The translations under genes were made by a program, and so were the position numbers. A DNA stretch of 9,395 bases from Planctomycetota bacterium (GTDB taxonomy: Bacteria > Planctomycetota > Phycisphaerae > Tepidisphaerales > Tepidisphaeraceae). Below are positions 1-6,489 of the stretch, in pieces. The stretch lies in NCBI GenBank assembly GCA_029777755.1, contig JAKORQ010000197.1, forward strand, positions 1 through 9,395, in the 5' to 3' direction. The notes beneath the pieces were generated by a model. That model was given only the letters and a program-made list of their open reading frames with translations, searched no databases and had not been told where the DNA came from. Position 1 is the first letter of the stretch. Each line of letters starts with the position of its first letter.

Positions 1-1180
1 CGACCGTATGGATGACCGTCATCTCCACACCGTCAATACGGAGCGTCCAGCTCTTGCCGGCGTCCAGAGATTCATAGCAGGCGTACCAGTCGGTGAAGTA
101 CCAGTGGGCCGGGTCGTTCGGGTCGGCCGCGATGTATCCCAGCGCGCTGCCGAAGTGGTTGTACATCCCGGGGCGCATCCTGCCCCACCAGGCGCCCTCG
201 TCGACCTTGCCACGCTCGATCTTGCGCCAGGTGTCGGCGGAGCGATCCAGGACATAAAAGTGCCCGCCGTGGCCGGCGAGTATCACGTCGCCGCTGCTGG
301 TAGAGGTCATCGCGGCGTAGGTGCCATCGTCGCGGGCGCCGGCCTTCTTTGGCAGCGCCTCATCGATGGGCTGCCAGGTCTTGCCCAGGTCGCGGCTGCG
401 ATGAGGGCGAGAGTCGATCAGGCCATAGAGAACCGAGGGATCGACCGGGTCCTGAAGCATCTCGCTGGGGGACCGATCGATCAGGCGAGTGAACGTCCGC
501 CCGGCATCCTCGGAGATGAAAAGCCCGCGTGTTTTTTCCCTCTCCCAGCCAACCACGCAAAGCCAGACGCGGTTTGGATTGGAGCGATCGAACAGGAGAT
601 CGCTGGGAGGGAACAGGTTCTTCGGCCCGGCGACCGCAGTCCAGGTTTCGCCGAAATCCTCGCTGCGGAAGACTCCTTCATCGGCGGCCGCGATCAGCAG
701 ATTGGGGTCCGCGGGGCTGGAAACGAGAATCTTGCCGTCGCCGCGCGTCGGTCCATTGCCCTGGAACATCGCATCAAGCGTGTTCTTCCATGTCTTGCCG
801 CCATCGCGACTTACGAAAATGCCCCTGTGCGCCCCCCAGGGGGAGCCGCAGGCAACTACCACATGGTCGGCGTCGGAGGGGTTTACCACCAGCCCGCGTA
901 CCTCGTACGCACCGCCGCCCGGGGGCATCGTGCCATGGAGCATACGCCAGGTCTTGCCACGATCGTCGCTGCGGAAGATGCCGCCCACGTCGCTGGTCAT
1001 GTACAGGCGATCGGCATCGGTCGGGCAGAAATGCACCTGCTGGAGGTAGCCACCGCCGCCAATCATGCCGCTGTGCCAGTTGCCGTAGACGCGGTGCGGC
1101 GGCGTCGGTGCGCCGGCGATCGCACCGATCGTCATGGCGACAAGCGCGCAGAATCTCCCTATCCGGTTACCAGATTTCAT
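1..1180 (-). CDS. GH74-like / BNR-repeat secreted beta-propeller protein (partial, C-terminus off window)
   Basis: The minus strand encodes 393 residues from ATG at 1180 and stays open through position 1. An AAGGAAG ribosome binding site lies just upstream. Residues 1-25 form a short basic then hydrophobic segment (MKSGNRIGRFCALVAMTIGAIAGAP), so export is likely. The rest is a beta-propeller with repeated Asp-boxes (S-x-D-x-G-x-T-W): SDDRGKTW near 71, SRDGGKTW near 124, SEDFGETW near 173, SEDAGRTF near 223, SRDLGKTW near 262 and SLDAGKSW near 371. The start of the fold (GGGGYLQQVHF, then SDVGG with D64) resembles glycoside hydrolase family 74 xyloglucanases, where an Asp in a T-D-V-G-G context is a catalytic residue. 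The GVEMTVIHTV stretch at 384-393 recalls the GIEETAV region of that family. The second catalytic Asp of GH74 would lie off-window, so activity is unproven. Other options are a sialidase-like or VPS10-like binding protein. It sits 29 nt after the LacI gene and is probably co-transcribed with it. Confidence 0.85.
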   Translation of the reverse strand, partial: MKSGNRIGRFCALVAMTIGAIAGAPTPPHRVYGNWHSGMIGGGGYLQQVHFCPTDADRLYMTSDVGGIFRSDDRGKTWRMLHGTMPPGGGAYEVRGLVVNPSDADHVVVACGSPWGAHRGIFVSRDGGKTWKNTLDAMFQGNGPTRGDGKILVSSPADPNLLIAAADEGVFRSEDFGETWTAVAGPKNLFPPSDLLFDRSNPNRVWLCVVGWEREKTRGLFISEDAGRTFTRLIDRSPSEMLQDPVDPSVLYGLIDSRPHRSRDLGKTWQPIDEALPKKAGARDDGTYAAMTSTSSGDVILAGHGGHFYVLDRSADTWRKIERGKVDEGAWWGRMRPGMYNHFGSALGYIAADPNDPAHWYFTDWYACYESLDAGKSWTLRIDGVEMTVIHTV

Positions 1181-1209
1181 GGTCTTCCTTCTTGCTCTGA
1201 ATAAAAAAC

Positions 1210-2268
1210 TTAGGTCACGGACTGCGCCGCCGATCTTCGCCCAGTGGACTTCCGCACGGCGCGCGTGCGTCGCGGCGGCGGGACGGTTGAGTCCCTGATG
1301 ACCAGCTTCTGCTTGAGCACGAACCGCTTGAATTCGCGTCGACCGTTCTGCATCTGCTCCACGAGATACTTGGCTGCCACCTCGCCCGCCTCGACGGCCG
1401 GCATGGCGACCGCTGTAACCATCGGATGCAGCAGGTGCAACGGGAACTCATCGTTGAACGACGCCAGGCTCATCTGCTCGGGGATCTTTATCCCAAGTTG
1501 GCCGGCCGCCTGCATCACGTAAACCGCATTGTGATGGTGGTACGCCAGTACGGCGGTGGCGCCAGCCTCGTAGACGGTCTTCACGAAGTCATTGGCCGGG
1601 TACTCGGTCCCCCGGTCATGCAACGGCATGGGCTTAAGCCCCCGCTCGCGCAGGCAGTCAAGGTACGTCTGGTGGCGCAGGGCGACTGAGGGATGCGCCG
1701 CCCACGGGCCGCCAATGTTGGCGTAGGCGATCCTCTCATGCCCCAGCGAGAACAGATACTCCATGACCTGGCGCGTGCCGTCGATGTCATCAAACTCGAC
1801 GGAGATGCCGTTCTCGCCGCAGAAGCCATTGAGGCTGACGTAAGGCATGCCGGATTTCTCCACCGGCAGCACATCATCCGGCGAGAGCGTGCCGCTGAGG
1901 ACGGCCGCATCTATGCGCCAGGGCGGCAGGTCATAGGAGTTCTTGAGCGTGTCGGCGAAATAGGTCGTAAGCTTGACGTTCTTCTGCTCCAGCAGGGCCA
2001 CCAGCCCGCGCAGGGTGTACTCGGGGATAACCAGCGGCAGATGCGTACCGAGCAGGCCCACGATCCCCATCTGCGCCTTGCGCAGCGACTGGGCCATGAG
2101 GTCTGGCCGATAGCTCAGTTCCCTGGCGGCCTTGAGGATGCGCTCGCGCAACTCCGGCCGAACAGAAAACCCTTCGTAACGGTTGTTCAGAACACGACTT
2201 ACAGTGGCCGTGGTCACGCCTGTCGCACGGGCGACATCCGCGAGATTAGCTCCCTTCCTCCTGCGCAT
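1210..2268 (-). CDS. LacI/GalR-family transcriptional regulator 1
   Basis: This is a 352-residue LacI-family DNA-binding regulator. Residues 8-28 form the helix-turn-helix (NLADVARATGVTTATVSRVL), and the hinge helix follows at about 50-63 (YRPDLMAQSLR). Residues 68-330 form a periplasmic-binding-protein-like effector domain, with typical landmarks such as HERIAYANIGG, a ligand-lobe stretch ending PEQMSLASFND, and EAGEVAAKYLVEQM near the end. The ATG at 2268 places the HTH at the usual distance from the N-terminus; a weak TAGG lies about 5 nt upstream. After the normal family ending (LVIRDSTVPP) there is an unusual tail of about 20 residues rich in Arg and Lys. The gene lies 64 nt after the prepilin-like gene and 29 nt before the GH74-like gene, all in the same direction, so it probably regulates this operon through the palindrome at 3135-3150. 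The effector is likely a sugar or glycan fragment, judging only from the family and its neighbour. Confidence 0.95.
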   Translation of the reverse strand: MRRRKGANLADVARATGVTTATVSRVLNNRYEGFSVRPELRERILKAARELSYRPDLMAQSLRKAQMGIVGLLGTHLPLVIPEYTLRGLVALLEQKNVKLTTYFADTLKNSYDLPPWRIDAAVLSGTLSPDDVLPVEKSGMPYVSLNGFCGENGISVEFDDIDGTRQVMEYLFSLGHERIAYANIGGPWAAHPSVALRHQTYLDCLRERGLKPMPLHDRGTEYPANDFVKTVYEAGATAVLAYHHHNAVYVMQAAGQLGIKIPEQMSLASFNDEFPLHLLHPMVTAVAMPAVEAGEVAAKYLVEQMQNGRREFKRFVLKQKLVIRDSTVPPPRRTRAVRKSTGRRSAAQSVT

Positions 2269-2332
2269 CTAACCTATTTTAGTCGATGACGTCCTTTCTC
2301 GTCGTTTCGTCTATAGAACCTTGCTAAACACT

Positions 2333-3007
2333 TTACTTCATGATCCTGACTGACACGAAGGTGTGGTGCCGGCGGACTTCGCCTGCCCTGATCCCCTCAA
2401 CGTGCCCGTCAGCGAACAGCATGTTCAAGCTGGTGTTGCCCTGGTGACGATAGCGGAAGCCGTGCATCTTGGCATCATCCCAGGTCCACAGATCCCACTT
2501 GCCCAGGGCAATGTCGCGATTGCAGGTCTTGGGATCGCCCCAGACGCGCTCCTGTTCGACGTTCGTATCACGGCCGCGGATCATGTAGTGCTGCCAGGAG
2601 TTGCTGTAGGCGTAGTTGTCGAGGAACTGGTTGACCGGCAGGGCCTCGAACTCCTCGCTCATGTGGCTGCCGTTGATGAACAGCGGGGCATCCCAGATCA
2701 GGCCGGTCTCGGCCGCCGGGCGGATGGTGCTCATCTTCACCGGCGGCGTGGAAAGGTCCGGATCCCAGAAGGTCAGCGGATCGGAGGTATTCACGAAGTC
2801 GCGGCTGGAGAAAGCGCGCGGATTGGCGCTGTAGTGCAGACGGACGATGCCGTGGGGATTCTCAGCATCAGGGCACATGGCGATCTTGGGCAGCCCTGAG
2901 CCGGCGGCGCCCATGGTCTCGGCCAATGCCTGCATCCAGGACACCCAGGCCGGCGACACGCCCCAGGGAAGCTGGTCGCGGTTGTCCTTGACGTACATGT
3001 GCAGCAA
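2333..3007 (-). CDS. Prepilin-like H-X-DG family protein, N-terminal helix missing or out of frame
   Basis: The ORF from a TTG codon gives 224 residues. The end (RHQGNTSLNMLFADGHVEG, about 187-205) matches the C-terminal H-X9-DG signature of planctomycete/lentisphaeral type II secretion pseudopilin-like proteins, but here the His-to-Asp spacing is 11. The beginning (LLHMYVKDNRDQLPWG) matches the segment that normally follows the prepilin helix. The middle carries CPDAENPHG and a W-rich region ending WDLWTWDD. No GFTLIELL-type methylation motif or hydrophobic helix precedes it in any minus-strand frame. The same frame stays open to a stop at 3095-3097 and continues the family resemblance (GAHLGQLLHMY), yet it contains no ATG or GTG start. 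An ATG at 3057, with GAGG six bases upstream, is in another frame and would reach this protein only with a frameshift. The gene is therefore either 5'-truncated, frameshifted, or started at a rare codon. It is the first gene after the promoter and operator at 3135-3185. Confidence 0.7.
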   Translation of the reverse strand: MLHMYVKDNRDQLPWGVSPAWVSWMQALAETMGAAGSGLPKIAMCPDAENPHGIVRLHYSANPRAFSSRDFVNTSDPLTFWDPDLSTPPVKMSTIRPAAETGLIWDAPLFINGSHMSEEFEALPVNQFLDNYAYSNSWQHYMIRGRDTNVEQERVWGDPKTCNRDIALGKWDLWTWDDAKMHGFRYRHQGNTSLNMLFADGHVEGIRAGEVRRHHTFVSVRIMK

Positions 3008-3134
3008 TTGCCCGAGATGTGCGCCGGTGCGGCGCCTGCCTTCCAGTGAACCGTCATCTGAGACCTCGATGTGATCTTGTACAGGTCCTGCCTCTCACCT
3101 GCCCCGGGAGGCTCCCAGGCCATACAGGTGTTGC

Positions 3135-3150
3135 AAGTAAACGATTACTT
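3135..3150 (-). promoter_or_regulatory. Predicted LacI-family operator, AAGTAAACGATTACTT
   Basis: Sixteen bases form a palindrome, AAGTAA-nCGn-TTACTT, with only the two bases flanking the central CG unpaired. An even palindrome centred on CG and flanked by AA/TT-rich half-sites is the classic architecture of LacI-family operators such as those of PurR and CcpA. It lies at the predicted transcription start of the operon that encodes LacI regulator 1, so binding would block initiation. That LacI regulator 1, rather than regulator 2, binds here is inferred from position. Confidence 0.75.
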
Positions 3151-3155
3151 AAGTC

Positions 3156-3185
3156 ATGGTAACAACTCACCCGAGGAATTGTCAA
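3156..3185 (-). promoter_or_regulatory. Predicted sigma70-type promoter of the prepilin-like / LacI / GH74-like operon
   Basis: Reading the minus strand, a perfect TTGACA -35 box occupies 3185-3180. After an 18-nt spacer comes TACCAT at 3161-3156, which matches TATAAT at four of six positions. The start site would fall at about 3149, inside the palindrome at 3135-3150. The -35 box is strong and the -10 box is moderate; the alignment with the operator is what makes the assignment convincing. Confidence 0.6.
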
Positions 3186-3371
3186 CCAAATCTTGCGCCT
3201 GTGATTAAGGGGCCTGTGCGTCCAATTTGGGTGATCTGAATCACGGCAATCCAACCGGGCCGGGACGCTCAATGACAGGTGGCGTGCGTGCCTGCGCATG
3301 CCCGCGCCACAGTCTTTACCTACGTCGCTTCGCTTCTTCGTGGTGAGAACGGAACCTCGCAAGACATCCCC

Positions 3372-3407
3372 AAAAAGAAAAGCAGCGGCCAACACCGCTG
3401 CTCTTCT
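3372..3407 (-). terminator. Intrinsic terminator after purE
   Basis: On the minus strand, AGCAGCGG (3388-3381 partner side 3402-3395) and CCGCTGCT form a perfect 8-bp stem around a six-base loop, TGTTGG. The stem can extend by five more pairs, one of them G-U, and the 3' arm runs into TTTCTTTTT. This is a textbook rho-independent terminator. It lies 36 nt past the purE stop codon and would end the region B transcript before the next operon's promoter. Confidence 0.88.
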
Positions 3408-3411
3408 GCGC

Positions 3412-3439
3412 AAAATCGCAAATCGAAATTCGAAAATCC
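3412..3439. repeat. Four tandem imperfect heptamers (consensus AAAATCG)
   Basis: The plus strand reads aaaatcg, caaatcg, aaattcg, aaaatcc: four consecutive 7-bp units, each differing from the consensus at one position or none. The array fits exactly between the purE stop codon and the terminator. Similar AT-rich heptamer strings are familiar as intergenic repeats in several bacterial phyla, but no function can be read from the sequence. Confidence 0.7.
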
Positions 3440-3443
3440 GCCG

Positions 3444-3929
3444 CTATCCCAGCTTCTCCGCCAGGATCTTCCTTTCCTGCTCGGCGCGGTAGTCGAGGAG
3501 CTTCTGCTTGTACTCCGGGCGCGTGGTGGCCAGGATCGAGACTGCCAGCAGTGCGGCGTTGGTTGCTCCGGGCTTGCCGATGGCCAGCGTGCCAACCGGG
3601 ATTCCGCCAGGCATCTGCACCATGGCCAGCAGCGAATCCAGGCCCTTCAGGCTGGCGCTTTCCATGGGAACGCCCAGCACCGGCAGCACGGTATACGCCG
3701 CCACCACGCCTGCCAGGTGGGCAGCGCCGCCGGCGGCCGCGATAAACACCTCCACGCCATCCTGCTCGCACTCCCTGATCCACTTGTGCAGGGCCTCGGG
3801 CGTGCGATGGGCCGAGAGAACGCGACACTCATGCGGTACGCCAAAGCGCGTGAGCGTCTCGTCGCAGCTCTTCATCACTTCCCAGTCGGACTTAGATCCC
3901 ATCACCACTGCCACCAGTTTGCCGGCCAT
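3444..3929 (-). CDS. purE: N5-carboxyaminoimidazole ribonucleotide mutase (class I PurE)
   Basis: This 161-residue cytoplasmic protein is the PurE subunit of de novo purine synthesis, which converts N5-CAIR to CAIR. The landmarks of class I PurE are all present: VMGSKSDWEVM at 9-19, SAHRTP at 39-44 with the catalytic His41, AAGGAAHLAG at 65-74, PVLGVPMES at 83-91, and VQMPGGIPVGTLAIGKPGATNAALLA at about 104-129. Length is normal for the bacterial enzyme. The ATG at 3929 is chosen over an upstream in-frame start because family homology begins there and a good CAGGAGAA site lies about 9 nt before it. No purK is adjacent. The gene lies 119 nt after LacI regulator 2 in the same direction and ends just before the terminator at 3372-3407, so it is the last gene of that unit whether or not it also has its own promoter. 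Confidence 0.97.
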   Translation of the reverse strand: MAGKLVAVVMGSKSDWEVMKSCDETLTRFGVPHECRVLSAHRTPEALHKWIRECEQDGVEVFIAAAGGAAHLAGVVAAYTVLPVLGVPMESASLKGLDSLLAMVQMPGGIPVGTLAIGKPGATNAALLAVSILATTRPEYKQKLLDYRAEQERKILAEKLG

Positions 3930-4048
3930 ATGTCTGTTCTCCTGAAGTTCTACAAAAGTGCGGCAATGGTAAACAAAGCATGTTCGGTTTCCACCCCACG
4001 GCTCAACATGCAGGGATGATAAGCCACACGAGCCCAAGTACGCGGCCG

Positions 4049-5023
4049 CTATCGCGGAAACAGCGCCTTAAACTCCCTGTTGGAAACAACCTGCGCAGAT
4101 ATTTTCTGCTCGGCCGGAAGCTTACGCCCCTGCAACTGGCAAAGCAGCATTTCCACCGCCCGCTCGGCCATCAGCGGGACATTCTGCACGCAGGAAACCA
4201 GCGGCACGCTCAAAAGATCAAGCGCCGTAATCTCGTCGAAGCAGCCAATCGGCAGGCGGGAGTTTGATTGCGCCATCGCCTCCATCAGCCCCTGGCCGAG
4301 GAAGTTATTGGTGCAGACGATGGCGTCCGGGGATGTCCTGGCAATCTCCGACCATGCGGCATGTCCCGTCTCCAGTTGGGCCGCGCCGACATGATCGACC
4401 AGCACATCGAAATGGCGCTTGACCGCTTCGCCGCGCATGCGGTGGGTGGAGACATGTTCCGGGCCGCGCACCAGGGCAACCCGCCTGGCGCCGATCCGCT
4501 CCAGCTCGCGGCATAGCAGCGTCGCGGCCTGCTGCTGGTCGGTAGATACGCTGGCCGGCACCCCTTCCACGGGTCGATCCAGCACCACCAGCGCAAGTCC
4601 CGGGGGCAGGTGATGGCACAGTTTCTCCCTGTCAGTGGTGATCGGTACGACTATCAGCCCGTCGATCCCCTTCTGCGGGAGCAGGCGCAGATACTCCTGC
4701 TCGAGTTCCGCCTGCTCGCCGGAGTTGCAGACGATCAGGCTATAGCCCCGGCGGTGCAGGTTCTGCTCGATCAGGCTGGCCATGCGGCCGAACCAGGGGT
4801 TGGCGATGTCGGAAACCATCACCGCCACGGTGTTTGTCTTGCGAGTGCGCAACGAGCGGGCCAGGAGATTGGGACGATAGCCAAGCTGCTCGGCGGCCTG
4901 CGCGATCTTGATGCGCGTCTCACGGCTGATGCGGTTGGCGGCCGGGGAATTGCTCAGCACACGGGAGACTGTGCTGATGGAGCTTCCGGTGGCCCTGGCG
5001 ATGTCGGCAAGGGTTGCGCTCAT
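4049..5023 (-). CDS. LacI/GalR-family transcriptional regulator 2
   Basis: This is a 324-residue LacI-family regulator. The HTH lies at about 4-23 (TLADIARATGSSISTVSRVL), the hinge at 49-60 (YRPNLLARSLR), and the effector-binding domain starts at 64 with TVAVMVSDIANPWFGRMA, the standard opening of the family. LDRPVEGVPASVSTDQQQA and PDAIVCTNNFLGQGLMEAM follow the usual order, and the protein ends NREFKALFPR. The ATG at 5023 has an AGGAAG site upstream and puts the HTH at the very N-terminus; an open extension further upstream has no family resemblance. It starts 35 nt after the cysteine desulfurase-like gene and is probably co-transcribed with it. Position upstream of purE invites comparison with PurR, itself a LacI member, but no PurR-like operator was found near purE, so its ligand and targets are unknown. 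Confidence 0.95.
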   Translation of the reverse strand: MSATLADIARATGSSISTVSRVLSNSPAANRISRETRIKIAQAAEQLGYRPNLLARSLRTRKTNTVAVMVSDIANPWFGRMASLIEQNLHRRGYSLIVCNSGEQAELEQEYLRLLPQKGIDGLIVVPITTDREKLCHHLPPGLALVVLDRPVEGVPASVSTDQQQAATLLCRELERIGARRVALVRGPEHVSTHRMRGEAVKRHFDVLVDHVGAAQLETGHAAWSEIARTSPDAIVCTNNFLGQGLMEAMAQSNSRLPIGCFDEITALDLLSVPLVSCVQNVPLMAERAVEMLLCQLQGRKLPAEQKISAQVVSNREFKALFPR

Positions 5024-5058
5024 TGTGCTGCTTCCTGTGCTCGAACGGCTGTGAGCCG

Positions 5059-6276
5059 CTAGACGGCCGCCAATCGCCCTTCGCGATGGGCGATGACGAT
5101 GTCGGCCAGGCAATCGGTGGCGTAATTAACATCCGCCGCCGACAGGAACGGACCGAAACTGAAGCGTGTAGTTCCGCCGGCCGGCAGTGTGCCGATCGCC
5201 TCATGCACCAGCGGAGCACAGTGGATGCCCGGGCGCGTCAGGATTCCGTAGCGCTCTTCAAGGAGCGACGCCAGTTGCTGCGGCGTGAATCCGTCGATCT
5301 GCACCGAGAACACCCCGACGCGATTAGCGACTCCTTGCGGGCCAAAATACCTCAGCCCGGGGATCTCGACCACGGAAATTCCCTCGATAAAGGTCGCGAT
5401 CAGTTCGCGATCGTGCGACACCAGCGACTGTATGCCGCGATCCAGCAGCCACTTAACCCCTTCCGAAAGCCCGGCGATGCCGACGGCGTTGTGGGAGCCG
5501 CTCTCAAGGAAGTCCGGCATGAACTCCGGCTGCACCGGCTGCTCGCTTACCGAACCTGTGCCACCCTCGCGCAGCGGCAGCATGATCTTCTCCATGCCCG
5601 GGCGGACATACAGCACACCCGTACCCAGCGGGCCTAGAAGACCCTTGTGGCCGGGCATCGCCAGAAAGTCGATGCCATCGGCCTGCACGTCGATGGGCAC
5701 ATGCCCGGCCGACTGCGCGGCATCCACCACCAGCGGGATGCCATGCTCTCGCGCCACCGCCGCGAGCTTGCGGAGCGGCTGGAGCGTACCGGTGACGTTG
5801 CTGGCATGGGTTACGGCGATGACCCTGGTCTGCGGCGTGATCGCCTTGCGGATCTCGTCAGGGTCCACCAGGCCGGTCTTGCGGTCGATCGGCACGCAGG
5901 TGTGGGTGATCCAGCCCAGCTCTTCCATGGCACGGTACGGGCGCAGGACGGAATTGTGGTCGATCTGCGTGCAGATACAGTGCGGCCTGATGCCTTTCCT
6001 GAGCTGGTACAGCACCAGCCCCTTGATCGCTATGTTCAGTGCGTCAGAGCAGTTAAGCGTGAAGATGAAATGCTCCGGCCGCTCGCCGTTAAAGAGTTTC
6101 TGCAGGCGCAGGCGGCACTCTTGAAGCACATGTGCTGACTCGATTGCCTCGCGGTACGCGCCCCGGCCGGCGGATGCCCCGATCTCGGCCGCATAGCGGT
6201 TGACCGCCTCCCATACGGCCGGCGGCTTGGGAAAGCTTGTGGCCGCATTGTCCATGTAGATTCTGCCCATACTCAT
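5059..6276 (-). CDS. Class V aminotransferase / cysteine desulfurase family protein
   Basis: This 405-residue PLP-dependent enzyme has the cysteine desulfurase layout. It opens with RIYMDNAATSFPKP at 5-18 and SAGRGAYREA at 35-44. His107 lies in DHNSVLRP, Asp185 in VVDAAQSAGH, and the PLP Lys211 in MPGHKGLLGPLGTG. Cys353 lies in RPGIHCAPLVHEA, the position of the persulfide-forming cysteine in this subfamily. It ends with RFSFGPFLSAADVNYA. It resembles the stand-alone 'cysteine desulfurase family' proteins more than IscS or SufS, and no Fe-S scaffold gene adjoins it. It could supply sulfur or act as a cysteine/selenocysteine lyase; the substrate cannot be decided here. The ATG at 6276 (another at 6270) starts next to the conserved IYMDNAAT and follows a predicted promoter. 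A TTG at 6315 would extend it but coincides with the predicted transcript start. No clear ribosome binding site precedes either ATG. Confidence 0.9.
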   Translation of the reverse strand: MSMGRIYMDNAATSFPKPPAVWEAVNRYAAEIGASAGRGAYREAIESAHVLQECRLRLQKLFNGERPEHFIFTLNCSDALNIAIKGLVLYQLRKGIRPHCICTQIDHNSVLRPYRAMEELGWITHTCVPIDRKTGLVDPDEIRKAITPQTRVIAVTHASNVTGTLQPLRKLAAVAREHGIPLVVDAAQSAGHVPIDVQADGIDFLAMPGHKGLLGPLGTGVLYVRPGMEKIMLPLREGGTGSVSEQPVQPEFMPDFLESGSHNAVGIAGLSEGVKWLLDRGIQSLVSHDRELIATFIEGISVVEIPGLRYFGPQGVANRVGVFSVQIDGFTPQQLASLLEERYGILTRPGIHCAPLVHEAIGTLPAGGTTRFSFGPFLSAADVNYATDCLADIVIAHREGRLAAV

Positions 6277-6321
6277 TTGCGTAGGGGCGCTGCGGGAGAA
6301 ACTGCGTAGCGCCAAAAGGCG

Positions 6322-6350
6322 ATTCTAAAGCTAATCGGCCAGTTTGAAAA
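6322..6350 (-). promoter_or_regulatory. Predicted sigma70-type promoter for the cysteine desulfurase-like / LacI / purE unit
   Basis: On the minus strand, TTTTCA at 6350-6345 (four of six matches to TTGACA) is separated by 17 nt from TAGAAT at 6327-6322 (five of six matches to TATAAT). Transcription would start near 6315, leaving a leader of about 40 nt before the ATG at 6276. It sits in the 213-bp divergent region shared with the antiporter gene. I could not pick a convincing plus-strand promoter there. Confidence 0.45.
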
Positions 6351-6489
6351 CCGATGCCCCCGCTCGCGAGGACAGCCCAGTAGTCAAACCGACAATCTAG
6401 CGCGCTGCATTGCCACAATTCCGTCGATACGGTGGGCTATTTGCTGTTGAGACTGCACACAGCGGCGGATATCTCTTCAGGTACAGTTC

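Larger units (their letters stand above)
3008..3443. other. Intergenic regulatory interval between purE and the prepilin-like operon
   Basis: No confident gene is present in this 436-bp stretch. From right to left it holds the heptamer repeat (3412-3439), the purE-side terminator (3372-3407), about 190 bp in which I see nothing specific, the promoter (3156-3185), the LacI-type operator (3135-3150), and a leader of roughly 130 nt running to the prepilin-like ORF. Part of that leader (3008-3094) stays open in the prepilin-like frame and may be the damaged 5' end of that gene. Short ORFs crossing the interval, on both strands, have no recognisable protein features and one of them reads straight through the terminator. 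Confidence 0.6.

Noticed and set aside
8..1204. 398-codon open frame on the plus strand opposite the GH74-like gene
   Set aside because: It has no recognisable domain. The minus strand gives a signal-peptide-like start, a ribosome binding site and six or more Asp-boxes. High GC content readily creates long antisense frames.
2323..2338. Possible second LacI operator near the end of the prepilin-like gene
   Set aside because: Only one half-site (TTACTT, in GCTAAACACTTTACTT) matches; the central CG and the other half-site are absent, and it overlaps the stop codon.
2791..3123. 110-codon minus-strand ORF starting at the first ATG after the predicted transcript start
   Set aside because: Its second half lies in the wrong frame inside the conserved prepilin-like body, its start has no ribosome binding site, and it shows no prepilin helix or other domain.
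3054..3413. 119-codon minus-strand ORF across the intergenic region
   Set aside because: It begins before the terminator hairpin, reads through it, then through the promoter and operator, and has no recognisable motif.
3930..4048. PurR-like operator or promoter upstream of purE
   Set aside because: No CG-centred palindrome is present. The best promoter-like pair (TTGTTT and TAGAAC) is too weak to call.
6432..6489. Plus-strand promoter for the antiporter (TTGAGA, 17-nt spacer, TATCTC)
   Set aside because: The -10 box matches at only three positions and the start site would leave almost no leader before the ATG, so I do not call it.
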